Source: Planotetraspora phitsanulokensis (GTDB taxonomy: Bacteria; Actinomycetota; Actinomycetes; Streptosporangiales; Streptosporangiaceae). From it: a stretch of DNA of 64,000 bases. This document shows positions 1 through 8,453 of the stretch, piece after piece (the first letter of the stretch is position 1; each line of letters opens with the position of its first letter). The stretch is taken from NCBI RefSeq assembly GCF_016863295.1, contig NZ_BOOP01000044.1, positions 29,545 to 93,544 on the forward strand, read 5' to 3'. The position numbers and the translations under genes are program-made. The notes beneath the pieces are model-generated. The model worked only from the letters and a program-made list of their open reading frames with translations, was not told where the DNA came from and ran no database searches.

Positions 1-741
1 GGTGTCGATCTCCTCACCGGAGAGATAACGGTCCATGAGGGACTCGTCCTCGCTCTCCTGGATGATCCCCTCGATGAGGTCCCCCCGGTACTGCTCGATC
101 AACTCGAGCTGACCGGCGTCCGGTTCCCGTTCCGTACGGCCGCCGGCCCCGTATTCGTAGAACCTCTGGGACAGCAGCCCGAGCAGGCCGACGCCGTCCA
201 CGGGAAGATAGAGGGGGGCGACACCGTCGCCGAAGGCCTCCTGGCAGCTGGCGAGGACCTCGTCGAAGCCGGCGCGCGGGTGGTCGATCTTCGTGATGAC
301 CACGGCGCGGGGCATGCCGACCAGCCCGCACTCCTCCCAGAGCATGCGGGTCAGGCCGTCGACGCCCTCGGCGGCGGAGACGACGAAGAGCGCCGCGTCG
401 GCCGCACGCAATCCCGCGCGCAGGTCGCCGACGAAGTCCGCGTAACCGGGGGTGTCGAGAAAATTGATCTTGATTCCGTTGTGCACGACGGGAGCGACGC
501 ACAGGTTGACGGAGCGCTGCTGGCGCACCTCCACCTCGTCGAAGTCGCAGACCGTGGTGCCGTCCTCGACCCTGCCGGTGCGCGGGACCGTGCCCGTCGC
601 CGTCAGCAGCGCCTCGATCAGGGTGGTCTTGCCGGCTCCAGAATGGCCGACCAACACGACATTGCGCACCATGTCCGGCCGATCGGCCGCGGGTGCTCTG
701 CCCGCGGCTCCTGTTGTAGCGCCGGTAGATCTTTCGGCCAC
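1..741 (-). CDS. EF-G-like translational GTPase (partial, C-terminus beyond left edge)
   Basis: Only the first 247 codons are present, reading leftward off the window edge. The N-terminal GTPase domain is clear: P-loop GHSGAGKT at residues 32-39, DTPG at 96-99 (G3) and TKID at 150-153 (G4). The order and spacing match elongation factor G. The N-terminal extension and the TKID box instead of the usual NKMD suggest the EF-G-like (EF-G2) paralogue of actinobacteria rather than the main translocase; this is inference. The GTG start was chosen because GGGAGG lies 4 nt upstream and a stop is in frame just before it. It is divergent from the PIM operon. A 7-bp GC hairpin (828-845) lies in its upstream region. 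Confidence 0.85.
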   Translation of the reverse strand, partial: MAERSTGATTGAAGRAPAADRPDMVRNVVLVGHSGAGKTTLIEALLTATGTVPRTGRVEDGTTVCDFDEVEVRQQRSVNLCVAPVVHNGIKINFLDTPGYADFVGDLRAGLRAADAALFVVSAAEGVDGLTRMLWEECGLVGMPRAVVITKIDHPRAGFDEVLASCQEAFGDGVAPLYLPVDGVGLLGLLSQRFYEYGAGGRTEREPDAGQLELIEQYRGDLIEGIIQESEDESLMDRYLSGEEIDT

Positions 742-987
742 ATCGCCTCCCGCGTCTCAGAGCGGTCGGGATGGGCACGTCGCGCGCTCCCCGCGCCGGC
801 CGCTCGTGCCGTCGCTGTCCGCGCCGATGGCCCCGCCCTCGCGGGGCGCGCGGGGGAGTCGACGTGATGTTTCACTGCACGTCATCTCCCCGCGGCCTGT
901 CAGGCGCGTGTTCTTCACCCTTTACCCATGTGGGGAGGATCACAAGACTTTTCGGCGGAATGTCCTCGCGAGCTCGCCGAGGTGTTC

Positions 988-1614
988 ATGGCCTACGATC
1001 GGACGGCCATGTTGAGCATCCTGCGCCCCGCCGTCACCCGCGTCATGACCCCGCTGGGCAGAACCCTCGCCCGGGTGGGCATCTCGCCCGACACCATCAC
1101 TCTGGTCGGAACCTTCGGCGTGGTGGCCTCGGCGCTGTTCTTCTTCCCCCGGGGGCAGCTGTTCCTGGGGACCGTCGTGATCACCGTCTTCGTGTTCGCG
1201 GACGCGCTGGACGGCGTGCTCGCCAGGATGACGGGCAAGGGCAGCGTGTGGGGCGCCTTCCTGGACTCCACGCTCGACCGTCTCGCTGACGCCTCCGTCT
1301 TCTCCGGTCTCATCCTCTACTTCGTCCTCAAGGACGACCCGGAGATCGTCCTCGCGGGTGTCGCGCTCTTCTGCCTCGTCGCGGGAGCATTGGTGTCCTA
1401 CGCCAAGGCGAGGGCAGAGGGCCTGGGGATGACCGCGAACGTGGGCATCGCCGAGCGGACGGAGCGACTGGTGGTCGCGCTGGTCGGAGCCGGACTGTCC
1501 GGGCTTGGCGTGCCGTACGTCCTGGCGATCGGGCTCTGGCTGCTCGCGGCGGCGAGCGCCTTCACGGTCGTCCAGCGCATGGTCCACGTGTACCGACAGG
1601 CGGTGGTCAGATGA
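988..1614 (+). CDS. pgsA: CDP-alcohol phosphatidyltransferase, probable phosphatidylinositol phosphate synthase
   Basis: Membrane enzyme of 208 aa that transfers a phosphatidyl group from CDP-diacylglycerol to an alcohol. The family signature is complete: D72-x2-D75-G, A-R80, then G and the Asp pair D93 and D97 that bind the metal ions. Several hydrophobic segments follow. It heads an operon with patA and pimA, so the expected product is the phosphatidylinositol (phosphate) on which PIMs are built, not phosphatidylglycerol. The ATG at 988 has GAGG 5 nt upstream. Another ATG at 1009 is possible, and the reading frame stays open back to 928. Confidence 0.9.
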   Translation: MAYDRTAMLSILRPAVTRVMTPLGRTLARVGISPDTITLVGTFGVVASALFFFPRGQLFLGTVVITVFVFADALDGVLARMTGKGSVWGAFLDSTLDRLADASVFSGLILYFVLKDDPEIVLAGVALFCLVAGALVSYAKARAEGLGMTANVGIAERTERLVVALVGAGLSGLGVPYVLAIGLWLLAAASAFTVVQRMVHVYRQAVVR

Positions 1615-2567
1615 AGGACGCGGCCCGCACCCCACCCGATCGGGTGCCGCTGGGGGACCGTCTCGTGGCGGCGGCCTACTCGGTGGGCTGGGTCGTCGTC
1701 CGCCGGGTGCCCGAGAGGGTCGCCGCGTGGTTCTTCCGCGTGCTGGCCGACCACCTGTGGCGCAGGCAGGGCACGTCGGTACGCCGCCTGGAGTCCAACC
1801 TGGCCCGGGTCGTGGGCGGCGCCGCCTCCGATCCGGCAGTCCGCGAGCTGAGCCGCGCCGGGATGCGGTCCTATTTCCGTTACTGGATGGAGGCGTTCCG
1901 CCTTCCCTCGATGGACCGGGACCGGATCCTCTCCGAGACGCGGGACGTCGACGGGCATTTCATCTTCGACAACGTCGACAAGGGCCGCGGGGCGGTGATC
2001 GCCCTGCCCCACATGGGGAACTGGGATCTCGCCGGCGCGTGGCTGGCGCACAAGGGATATCCCTTCACCACCGTCATGGAGCGACTGCGGCCCGAGTCGC
2101 TCTACGAACGGTTCTTCGCCTACCGGGAGAGCCTCGGCATGGAGGTCCTGCCCCTCACGAGCAAGGGCGGCGGCAGCGCGATGGCCTTCGGGACGCTGGC
2201 CAAGCGACTGCGCGAAGGCCGCGCCGTGTGCCTGCCCGCCGAGCGGGACCTGACCGCCTCAGGGGTGGAGGTCGACTTCTTCGGCGCCAGGACCCGCATG
2301 GTCGCCGGGCCGGCGCTCCTCGCGATCCAGACGGGGGCCGCGTTGCTGCCCGCCGTTCTGTGGTTCGAGGGCAAGGGCTGGGGCATCCGCATATATGAGG
2401 AGATCCCGGTGCCGGTTGAGGGGAGCAGGCAGGAGAAGGTCATCGCGATGACGCAGAGCCTCGCGTCGGTCTTCGAGAAGGGCATCGCCGAGCACCCCGA
2501 GGACTGGCACATGCTCCAGCGTCTCTGGCTCGACGACCTGGAGCCCCGGCCTGTGGGAGCGCCGTGA
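1611..2567 (+). CDS. patA: Phosphatidylinositol mannoside acyltransferase (LpxL/HtrB family)
   Basis: A 318-aa acyltransferase of the LpxL/HtrB superfamily. The catalytic HX4D box reads H134-MGNW-D139. An N-terminal hydrophobic stretch (residues 18-45) fits peripheral membrane attachment. In mycobacteria the equivalent PatA acylates the 6-position of the mannose that PimA adds to phosphatidylinositol. The position between pgsA and pimA, with ATGA overlaps at both ends, supports the same role here. The specific acyl donor cannot be read from the sequence. Confidence 0.9.
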   Translation: MKDAARTPPDRVPLGDRLVAAAYSVGWVVVRRVPERVAAWFFRVLADHLWRRQGTSVRRLESNLARVVGGAASDPAVRELSRAGMRSYFRYWMEAFRLPSMDRDRILSETRDVDGHFIFDNVDKGRGAVIALPHMGNWDLAGAWLAHKGYPFTTVMERLRPESLYERFFAYRESLGMEVLPLTSKGGGSAMAFGTLAKRLREGRAVCLPAERDLTASGVEVDFFGARTRMVAGPALLAIQTGAALLPAVLWFEGKGWGIRIYEEIPVPVEGSRQEKVIAMTQSLASVFEKGIAEHPEDWHMLQRLWLDDLEPRPVGAP

Positions 2568-3691
2568 AGATCGGCATCGTCTGTCCGTACACCTGGGACG
2601 TCCCGGGAGGCGTCCAGGCGCACATCCGCGATCTCGCCGAGGCGCTCATCGCCGACGGTCACGACGTGTCCGTGATCACTCCTGCGGCCGACGACGCCCC
2701 GCTGCCGTCGTACGTCACCTCCGCCGGCCGCGCCGTGCCCGTGCCGTACAACGGGTCGGTGGCCCGGCTGGCCTTCGGCTTCCTGTCGGCCAACCGGGTG
2801 CGCAAGTGGATCAGAGAGGGCGGGTTCGACGTGCTGCACGTGCACGAGCCCGCCGTGCCGTCCCTCGGGGTGCTGGCCTGCTGGGTGGCCCGCGGGCCGA
2901 TGGTGGCCACGTTCCACGCGTCGTACGAACGCTCGCGGGCCATGTCGGTGGCCGCGCCGATGTTGCAGAGTGCCCTGGAGAAGATCAACGCCAGGATCGC
3001 CGTCTCCGACGCGGCCCGCAGGACCCTCGTGGAGCACCTCGGCGGCGACGCCGTGCTGATCCCCAACGGGGTCACCGTGAGCAGGTACGCCGAGGCGACC
3101 CCGCTTCCCGGCTGGGGGCCCGACGGCCAGGTGATCGGATTCCTCGGCCGGATGGACGAGCCGCGCAAGGGCCTGCCGGTGCTGCTGGAGGCGTTCTCGC
3201 TGCTCGCCCCGGAACGGCCGGGGCTGCGGCTGCTGATCGCCGGACCAGGTGATCACGACGACGTGCTCGACCGGGTGCCCAGGCAGTACCGGGACCGCGT
3301 CGGGCTGCTCGGCATGGTGAGCGAGGCGGACAAGGTCCGCGCCTACCACTCGGTCGACATCTTCTGCGCTCCCAACCTGGGCGGGGAGAGCTTCGGCATC
3401 GTCCTGACGGAGGCCATGTCCGCCGGGGCGCCGATCCTGGCCAGCGACATCCCCGCGTTCCGCCGGGTGCTCGGCGGCGGGCAGGCCGGGGCGCTGTTCA
3501 CCACGGGCGACGCCTCGGCGCTCGCCGAGGAGGCCGCGCGTCTCCTCGACGACCCCGGCCGCCGGGCCAAACTCTCCGACGAGGCCCGCCACGCCGTGCG
3601 CAAGTACGACTGGTCCACCGTCGCCCGTGACGTCCTGCGCGTCTACGAGACCGTCGCGGCCGACGCGGGCGTCGTGGAGGACGTGGCGTGA
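2564..3691 (+). CDS. pimA: GDP-mannose-dependent phosphatidylinositol alpha-mannosyltransferase
   Basis: GT4-family, GT-B fold glycosyltransferase of 375 aa. The N-terminal GGVQAH loop (residues 15-20) and the C-terminal GGESFGIVLTEAMSAG segment, which is the EX7E nucleotide-sugar site, are both present. PimA adds the first mannose to phosphatidylinositol on the cytoplasmic membrane face. The GTG start overlaps the patA stop (GTGA). Length and context match actinobacterial PimA closely. Confidence 0.92.
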   Translation: MKIGIVCPYTWDVPGGVQAHIRDLAEALIADGHDVSVITPAADDAPLPSYVTSAGRAVPVPYNGSVARLAFGFLSANRVRKWIREGGFDVLHVHEPAVPSLGVLACWVARGPMVATFHASYERSRAMSVAAPMLQSALEKINARIAVSDAARRTLVEHLGGDAVLIPNGVTVSRYAEATPLPGWGPDGQVIGFLGRMDEPRKGLPVLLEAFSLLAPERPGLRLLIAGPGDHDDVLDRVPRQYRDRVGLLGMVSEADKVRAYHSVDIFCAPNLGGESFGIVLTEAMSAGAPILASDIPAFRRVLGGGQAGALFTTGDASALAEEAARLLDDPGRRAKLSDEARHAVRKYDWSTVARDVLRVYETVAADAGVVEDVA

Positions 3692-4227
3692 CGACCACCC
3701 TGATCCTCGTCATCGGCGTGCTCGTGGTGCTCGCCAGCGTGTACATCTCGTGGCGGGCAGGCCGGCTCGACCGCCTGCACATCAGGCTGGAGGCGGCGCA
3801 GGCCGCGCTCGACGCCGCGCTGCTGCGCCGCGCAGCCGTCAGCCTCGAGCTCGCGGGGTCGCGGATTCTCGACCCCGCGACCTCGCTCGTGCTCGCCGCG
3901 GCCGCCCACGAGGCCCGTACGTCGGGACCCGACGAGCGCGAACACGCCGAGAGCGACCTGTCCAGGACTCTCAGGGCGGTCGTCGACCAGGACCGGTTCG
4001 GCGAGAAGCTCGGCGAGCACCTTGAGGGCCCCGCGCTGATGAAGGAGCTCGACACGGCGGTGGCGAAGGTCGTCTACTCCCGCCGCTTCTTCAACAACGC
4101 CGTGGCGGTCACCCGTACGGCACAGCGTCGCTGGCTGGCGCGGACACTCAGGCTCGCGGGGCACACGGACTACCCGCAGTTCTTCGAGATCGACGATGCT
4201 CCGCCGGAGTCATTGGCCGCGGAGTAG
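3688..4227 (+). CDS. LemA-like single-pass membrane protein
   Basis: A 179-aa protein with one N-terminal membrane helix (residues 3-22) followed by a long helical, Ala/Leu/Glu-rich region. The C-terminal stretch with a RRFFNNAV segment followed by YPQFFE resembles the end of LemA-family proteins, which have a YN...F..P..YFE pattern. Its biochemical role is unknown. It overlaps pimA by GTGA, so it is translated with the PIM genes, and is the usual last gene of this operon in related actinomycetes. Confidence 0.7.
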   Translation: MTTTLILVIGVLVVLASVYISWRAGRLDRLHIRLEAAQAALDAALLRRAAVSLELAGSRILDPATSLVLAAAAHEARTSGPDEREHAESDLSRTLRAVVDQDRFGEKLGEHLEGPALMKELDTAVAKVVYSRRFFNNAVAVTRTAQRRWLARTLRLAGHTDYPQFFEIDDAPPESLAAE

Positions 4228-4233
4228 TCCGTT

Positions 4234-4357
4234 TTGACCAGATGTATAGGGACATTAGGCCGCCCGCCGGTAAGCTCATGCCGTTTCATGGCATGAGGGC
4301 TGCGTGTGATGGGCATGTTCTGCCTGCTCACGGGGTCCCCACGGGAGGTGCTGAACA
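4234..4357 (+). promoter_or_regulatory. Upstream region of DUF3048 lipoprotein with 8-bp palindrome
   Basis: A perfect inverted repeat CTCATGCC/GGCATGAG with a 7-nt loop lies at 4275-4297. It starts at the end of a possible -10 box (TAAGCT, 4271-4276). No matching -35 stands out. GGGAGG lies ahead of the ATG at 4358. The palindrome could be an operator or a 5' RNA hairpin; the sequence alone does not decide. Confidence 0.4.
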
Positions 4358-5368
4358 ATGCGGGCAGTGACGGGCTTCACCCTTGTCTTGGGGGTCGTAC
4401 TGGCGGGAGCGGGGTGTTCGTCGGACGAGCCCGCCAAACAGCCACTGGCCGCCACGGCCTCGGCCTCGCCTCCGGCGTCCCCTTCTCCGACCGCGCCGCC
4501 CGAGCATCCCTTCACCGGGCGGGAGGGCTCCGCGCTGAAGCCCGTGCTCGCGGTGAAGATCGAGAACACGCCTGCGGGGAAGCCGCAGATGGGCCTGCGC
4601 AGCGCCGACATCGTCTACGTCGAGCAGGTGGAGGGCGGCCTGACCCGGCTGATGGCGATCTTCTCGTCGAAGCTGCCCGCGCAGGTGGGCCCGGTCCGCA
4701 GCGCACGCATCTCCGACCTGCACATCCTGCCGATGTTCGGCAAGCCGGCGCTCGGCTACTCCGGTGTGCAGACCAGGATGATCCCCTTCGTCCAGCAGGC
4801 GTCGCTCTACGACGTCTCCGACAGCGCCGTGCCCTCGGCGTACTCGCGCGTGTCCGGCCGGGTCGCGCCGTACAACCTCTTCGCGAGCCCGAAGAAGCTG
4901 CTGGCCAAGGCGTCGAAGGCGAGCAACGCGCAGGACGTCGGCTTCACGTTCTCCGACGAGGCGCCCGACGGGGGCACCGCCAAGAAGTCCTTCAGCGTGA
5001 AGTATCCGGCGGCCCGGTTCACGTTCACCTGGTCGGCCTCGCAGAAGCGGTGGCTCATCACGCAGGACGGCCGCAAGGACATGGCGGCGGAGGGCGGCCA
5101 GCAGGGCGCGCCCACGATCGTGGTCCAGTGGGTCAAGACCGACCGCTCGCAGTTCCACGACTTCCACGGCAGCTACACGCCCCTCGTCCACTCGGTGGGC
5201 AAGGGCAAGGGCGTCGTGTTGCGGGACGGCAAGGCGTACGACGTGTCGTGGTCGCGCCCCTCGGAGGAGGAGGGCACCACCTACACGACGGCCGACGGGG
5301 AGCCGATGCCGTTCTCGCGCGGGCAGGTGTGGGTCGTGCTGGCGTCGAAGAAGCCGGTCTCTCCGTGA
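4358..5368 (+). CDS. DUF3048 (YerB-like) lipoprotein
   Basis: A 336-aa exported lipoprotein. The short signal sequence ends in a lipobox-like AGAGC with Cys20, followed by a Ser/Pro/Thr/Ala-rich linker to about residue 50. The rest matches the DUF3048 fold, including HPFTGR, VKIENTP, DIVYVEQVEGG and GPVRSAR, as in Bacillus YerB. The function of YerB-like proteins is unclear. It is monocistronic, sitting between the PIM operon and pdxS. Confidence 0.85.
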   Translation: MRAVTGFTLVLGVVLAGAGCSSDEPAKQPLAATASASPPASPSPTAPPEHPFTGREGSALKPVLAVKIENTPAGKPQMGLRSADIVYVEQVEGGLTRLMAIFSSKLPAQVGPVRSARISDLHILPMFGKPALGYSGVQTRMIPFVQQASLYDVSDSAVPSAYSRVSGRVAPYNLFASPKKLLAKASKASNAQDVGFTFSDEAPDGGTAKKSFSVKYPAARFTFTWSASQKRWLITQDGRKDMAAEGGQQGAPTIVVQWVKTDRSQFHDFHGSYTPLVHSVGKGKGVVLRDGKAYDVSWSRPSEEEGTTYTTADGEPMPFSRGQVWVVLASKKPVSP

Positions 5369-5438
5369 TCGTGCAAATGGTACAAAGCTCGTGATCAATC
5401 CTGACAGAGTGGAACGTAAGGGGATGGACCGACCAGGA

Positions 5439-5464
5439 CCTACGATGGAGATGACAATCGTAGG
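5439..5464. promoter_or_regulatory. Palindrome overlapping the probable pdxS promoter
   Basis: The perfect 8-bp inverted repeat CCTACGAT/ATCGTAGG has a 10-nt spacer. TACGAT in the left arm has the shape of a -10 box, so a protein bound here would compete with RNA polymerase. It lies 23 nt upstream of the pdxS GTG. A MarR-type regulator encoded just downstream of pdxS is one candidate ligand (inference). Confidence 0.5.
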
Positions 5465-5486
5465 CCCGCCGACGTGAGGTAGCACC

Positions 5487-6398
5487 GTGTCCAGCAGCAC
5501 CCCCGAAGTCAACGAGTCCGCCGTCGGTACCGCCCGCGTGAAGCGCGGAATGGCGGAGATGCTCAAGGGCGGGGTCATCATGGATGTCGTCACCCCCGAG
5601 CAGGCCAAGATCGCCGAGGATGCCGGAGCGGTGGCGGTCATGGCGCTCGAGCGCGTGCCCGCCGACATTCGCGCCCAGGGCGGAGTGTCGCGGATGAGCG
5701 ACCCCGACATGATCGAGGGCATCATCGGCGCGGTGTCGATCCCGGTGATGGCCAAGGCGAGGATCGGCCACTTCGTCGAGGCCCAGGTGCTTCAGGCGCT
5801 CGGGGTCGACTACGTCGACGAGTCCGAGGTCCTGACGCCCGCCGACTTCGCCAACCACATCGACAAGTGGCAGTTCACCGTGCCCTTCGTGTGCGGCGCC
5901 ACGAACCTCGGGGAGGCGCTGCGCCGCATCACCGAGGGTGCCGCGATGATCCGGTCGAAGGGCGAGGCGGGCACCGGCGACGTCTCCAACGCGACCACCC
6001 ACATGCGGCAGATCCGCGCCGAGCTCAAGCGGCTGACCTCCCTGCCCGAGGACGAGCTCTACGTCGCGGCCAAGGAACTGCAGGCGCCGTACGAGCTGGT
6101 CGCCGAGGTGGCCAAGGCGGGCAAGCTGCCGGTCGTGCTGTTCACGGCCGGCGGGATCGCGACGCCGGCGGACGCCGCGATGATGATGCAGCTCGGGGCG
6201 GAGGGCGTCTTCGTCGGCTCCGGCATCTTCAAGTCGGGCGACCCGGCCAAGCGGGCGGCGGCGATCGTGAAGGCCACCACGTTCTACGACGACCCCGATG
6301 TCATCGCCAAGGTCTCGCGCGGCCTGGGTGAGGCCATGGTCGGCATCAACGTGGACGACGTCCCCGTCTCCCACCGCCTCGCGGAACGCGGCTGGTAA
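5487..6398 (+). CDS. pdxS: Pyridoxal 5'-phosphate synthase lyase subunit PdxS
   Basis: PdxS condenses ribose 5-phosphate, glyceraldehyde 3-phosphate and ammonia from PdxT to give PLP. At 303 aa it is full length. The catalytic features are present: Asp33 in MDVVTPEQA, Lys90 in MAKARIGHF (first imine lysine) and Lys158 in RSKGEAGTG (second lysine), plus the phosphate-binding FTAGGIATP and VGSGIFKS loops. The GTG start has GAGGT upstream. Unusually, its partner pdxT is not the next gene: a marR gene and a repeat element lie between. Confidence 0.97.
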   Translation: MSSSTPEVNESAVGTARVKRGMAEMLKGGVIMDVVTPEQAKIAEDAGAVAVMALERVPADIRAQGGVSRMSDPDMIEGIIGAVSIPVMAKARIGHFVEAQVLQALGVDYVDESEVLTPADFANHIDKWQFTVPFVCGATNLGEALRRITEGAAMIRSKGEAGTGDVSNATTHMRQIRAELKRLTSLPEDELYVAAKELQAPYELVAEVAKAGKLPVVLFTAGGIATPADAAMMMQLGAEGVFVGSGIFKSGDPAKRAAAIVKATTFYDDPDVIAKVSRGLGEAMVGINVDDVPVSHRLAERGW

Positions 6399-6407
6399 CG
6401 CCTAGGT

Positions 6408-6488
6408 GTGATCATGCACATATTCGCGAGAGGCGCGCTGACCTGCGCCTCCCTCGTGCGTGATCACCCCTATCAGATGTGTGATCAC
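6408..6488. repeat. 53-bp-family intergenic repeat, locus 1 (pdxS-marR)
   Basis: One full 52-bp unit starts at 6408 with GTGATCATGCAC and ATTCG, followed by an inner stem GAGGCGC (6430-6436) and GCGCCTC (6445-6451) around GCTGACCT. It ends in GTGC and a second GTGATCAC at 6460, then a third at 6481. The outer GTGATCA..GCAC and GTGCGTGATCAC ends are inverted relative to one another, so the unit can fold back on itself. It lies just after the pdxS stop and could also act as its terminator. Confidence 0.75.
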
Positions 6489-6509
6489 CGTCGATGGGGC
6501 GGGCTGGGT

Positions 6510-6522
6510 TAGGGTCTGGGGT
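6510..6522 (+). promoter_or_regulatory. Probable -10 box of a leaderless marR transcript
   Basis: TAGGGT at 6510-6515 is followed by 7 nt and then the GTG start of marR, with no Shine-Dalgarno sequence between. This is the geometry of a leaderless mRNA. The -35 region is weak. Confidence 0.45.
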
Positions 6523-6948
6523 GTGACGACGGACGACACGGGGCAGCTGGCGGGGAGCCTGTCGCGGGAGCTGCGTCACCTCGTCATGTTGCTCCGCCGT
6601 ACGACGGCGGGACAGCCGGTGACCGCCCAGCAGTACTCCGTCCTCGGTTCGCTCGAAGGCGCCCCCCGGCGCATGTCCGAGCTGGCCGAGGAGCACGGCG
6701 TTCAGCTGCCCACCATGACGGTCCAGATCAACCGGCTCGAGGATGCGGGCCTGGTCGCCCGGGGCACCGACGCGTCCGACGCCCGTGTCCGCACGGTCGA
6801 GCTGACCAGCGAGGGCCGGTCCCGTCTGCATGCCGTACGGCACGCGAGGATCGCCTACCTGACTCGGCAGCTGGACCGGCTCACGGTGGACGAGCGGCGT
6901 GCCATCACCGCGGCCCTGCCCGCGCTGGCCAAGCTCGGCCGCGGCTGA
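6523..6948 (+). CDS. MarR-family winged-helix transcriptional regulator
   Basis: A 141-aa regulator. The central winged-helix segment (MSELAEEHGVQLPTMTVQIN, then RLEDAGLVAR) and the wing (DARVRTVELTSEG) are typical MarR. Its ligand and target are unknown. It lies between pdxS and pdxT, which are normally adjacent, so it may control PLP synthesis or may simply have been inserted. GTG at 6523 is preferred to an in-frame GTG at 6460, which lies inside a repeat element and would add residues of no family resemblance. Confidence 0.85.
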   Translation: MTTDDTGQLAGSLSRELRHLVMLLRRTTAGQPVTAQQYSVLGSLEGAPRRMSELAEEHGVQLPTMTVQINRLEDAGLVARGTDASDARVRTVELTSEGRSRLHAVRHARIAYLTRQLDRLTVDERRAITAALPALAKLGRG

Positions 6949-6969
6949 CCACCCGCGGTCGTCGCCGGT

Positions 6970-6999
6970 TTGGGACGCGACCCCGCGTGGTCATACGCT
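6970..6999 (+). promoter_or_regulatory. pdxT promoter
   Basis: TTGGGA (6970-6975), an 18-bp spacer and TACGCT (6994-6999) give a reasonable housekeeping promoter. AGGAAGG follows about 7 nt before the GTG of pdxT. This suggests that pdxT, and probably the YebC gene after it, are transcribed independently of pdxS. Confidence 0.55.
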
Positions 7000-7026
7000 G
7001 AATCGGCACCAGAGGAAGGGACTGCT

Positions 7027-7638
7027 GTGACCGCTGCGCCGAAGATCGGTGTGCTCGCCCTCCAGGGTGACGTGCGCGAGCACGTCCGCGCCTTGGAGGC
7101 GTCGGGTGCCGGCGCGATGCCCGTCCGCCGCCAGGAAGAGCTGGACGCGGTGGACGCGCTGGTCATCCCGGGTGGGGAGTCCACCACGATGTGGAAGCTC
7201 GCGACCGCGTTCGAGCTCCTCGAGCCCCTCCGGCTGCGGATCAAGGAGGGCATGCCCGCCTACGGCTCCTGCGCCGGCATGATCATGCTGGCCGACCGCA
7301 TCGAGGGCGGGATCGAGGGGCAGGAGACTCTGGGCGGCATCGACATGGTCGTCCGGCGCAACGCGTTCGGCCGTCAGGTCGACTCCTTCGAGGCCGATCT
7401 CGACTTCGCCTCGCGGGGTTTGATGAGGGCCGTTTTCATCCGCGCGCCCTGGGTCGAGTCCGTCGGTCCAAAGGTCGACGTGCTGGGCCGCGCGCGACCA
7501 GGGGATGCGGTGAGCGAAGCTGGGGATAGGATCGTCGCGGTCCGACAGGGACCTCTGCTCGCGACATCCTTCCACCCGGAGCTAACCGGAGATGCGCGGG
7601 TTCATTCGTATTTTGTCGAAATGGTGAGGGAGTTCTAG
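7027..7638 (+). CDS. pdxT: Pyridoxal 5'-phosphate synthase glutaminase subunit PdxT
   Basis: A class I glutamine amidotransferase of 203 aa that hydrolyses glutamine and channels ammonia to PdxS. The triad is complete: Cys82 in GSCAGM, and His183 and Glu185 in SFHPEL. The PGGES loop (residues 48-52) is the usual glutamine-site motif. GTG at 7027 with AGGAAGG upstream is chosen over an upstream in-frame ATG at 6970 that overlaps the promoter. It is followed after 3 nt by the YebC gene. Confidence 0.95.
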   Translation: MTAAPKIGVLALQGDVREHVRALEASGAGAMPVRRQEELDAVDALVIPGGESTTMWKLATAFELLEPLRLRIKEGMPAYGSCAGMIMLADRIEGGIEGQETLGGIDMVVRRNAFGRQVDSFEADLDFASRGLMRAVFIRAPWVESVGPKVDVLGRARPGDAVSEAGDRIVAVRQGPLLATSFHPELTGDARVHSYFVEMVREF

Positions 7639-7641
7639 GCG

Positions 7642-8397
7642 ATGTCCGGCCACTCCAAATGGGCGACGACGAAGCACAAGAAGGCGGCGCTGGACTCCAA
7701 GCGCGGCAAGCTCTTCGCCAAGCTCATCAAGAACATCGAGGTCGCGGCCAGGACCGGCGGTCCCGATCCGGACGGCAACCCGACCCTGTACGACGCGATC
7801 ACCAAGGCGCGGAAGAACTCCGTCCCCATCGACAACATCGAGCGCGCGCGTAAGCGCGGCGGCGGTCTCGAGGCGGGCGGCGCCGACTGGCAGACCATCA
7901 TGTACGAGGGCTACGCCCCCGGCGGGGTCGCCATCCTGATCGAGTGCCTGACCGACAACCGCAACCGCGCGGCGTCGGAGGTCCGGGTCGCTCTCACCCG
8001 TAACGGCGGCTCCCTCGCGGACCCCGGCTCGGTCTCGTACATGTTCAACCGCAAGGGCGTCGTGATCGTCCCGCGGGCCTCGCTGACCGAGGACGACGTG
8101 CTCATGGCCGTCCTGGACGCGGGGGCCGAGGAGGTCAACGACCTCGGCGACAACTTCGAGGTCGTCTCCGAGGCGACCGACCTCATCCCGGTCCGCAAGG
8201 CCCTGCAGGACGCCGGGATCGACTACGAGTCGGCCGAGGCGAGCTTCGTGCCCACGATGAACGTCCCGCTCGACGAGGAGGGCGCCCGCAAGGTCTTCCG
8301 CCTCATCGACGCGCTCGAGGACAGCGACGACGTCCAGAACGTCTGGGGCAACTTCGACGTCAGCGACGAGATCATGGAGAAGCTCGAGGAGGACTAG
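7642..8397 (+). CDS. YebC/PmpR family protein (TACO1-like)
   Basis: A 251-aa protein beginning [14 protein letters not shown], the hallmark of the YebC/PmpR/TACO1 family, full length with the usual three domains. Members have been described as DNA-binding regulators and as translation factors that help ribosomes through difficult stretches. GGGAG precedes the ATG. It directly follows pdxT and precedes ruvC in many actinomycetes, here with an acetyltransferase gene inserted before ruvC. Confidence 0.93.
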   Translation: MSGHSKWATTKHKKAALDSKRGKLFAKLIKNIEVAARTGGPDPDGNPTLYDAITKARKNSVPIDNIERARKRGGGLEAGGADWQTIMYEGYAPGGVAILIECLTDNRNRAASEVRVALTRNGGSLADPGSVSYMFNRKGVVIVPRASLTEDDVLMAVLDAGAEEVNDLGDNFEVVSEATDLIPVRKALQDAGIDYESAEASFVPTMNVPLDEEGARKVFRLIDALEDSDDVQNVWGNFDVSDEIMEKLEED

Positions 8398-8439
8398 CGC
8401 CGGGCGGAAAACGGGTCGCGTGTGCGGCCGCGGGCAGCC

Positions 8440-8453
8440 TAGTTTGGTCGTTC
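8440..8453 (+). promoter_or_regulatory. Probable -10 box for a leaderless acetyltransferase mRNA
   Basis: TAGTTT (8440-8445) lies 8 nt before the GTG at 8454, with no ribosome binding site between. Confidence 0.4.

Noticed and set aside
4306..5394. Overlapping 362-codon frame in the DUF3048 lipoprotein region
   Set aside because: It is in another frame of the lipoprotein gene, Arg/Gly/Ala-rich and without domains.
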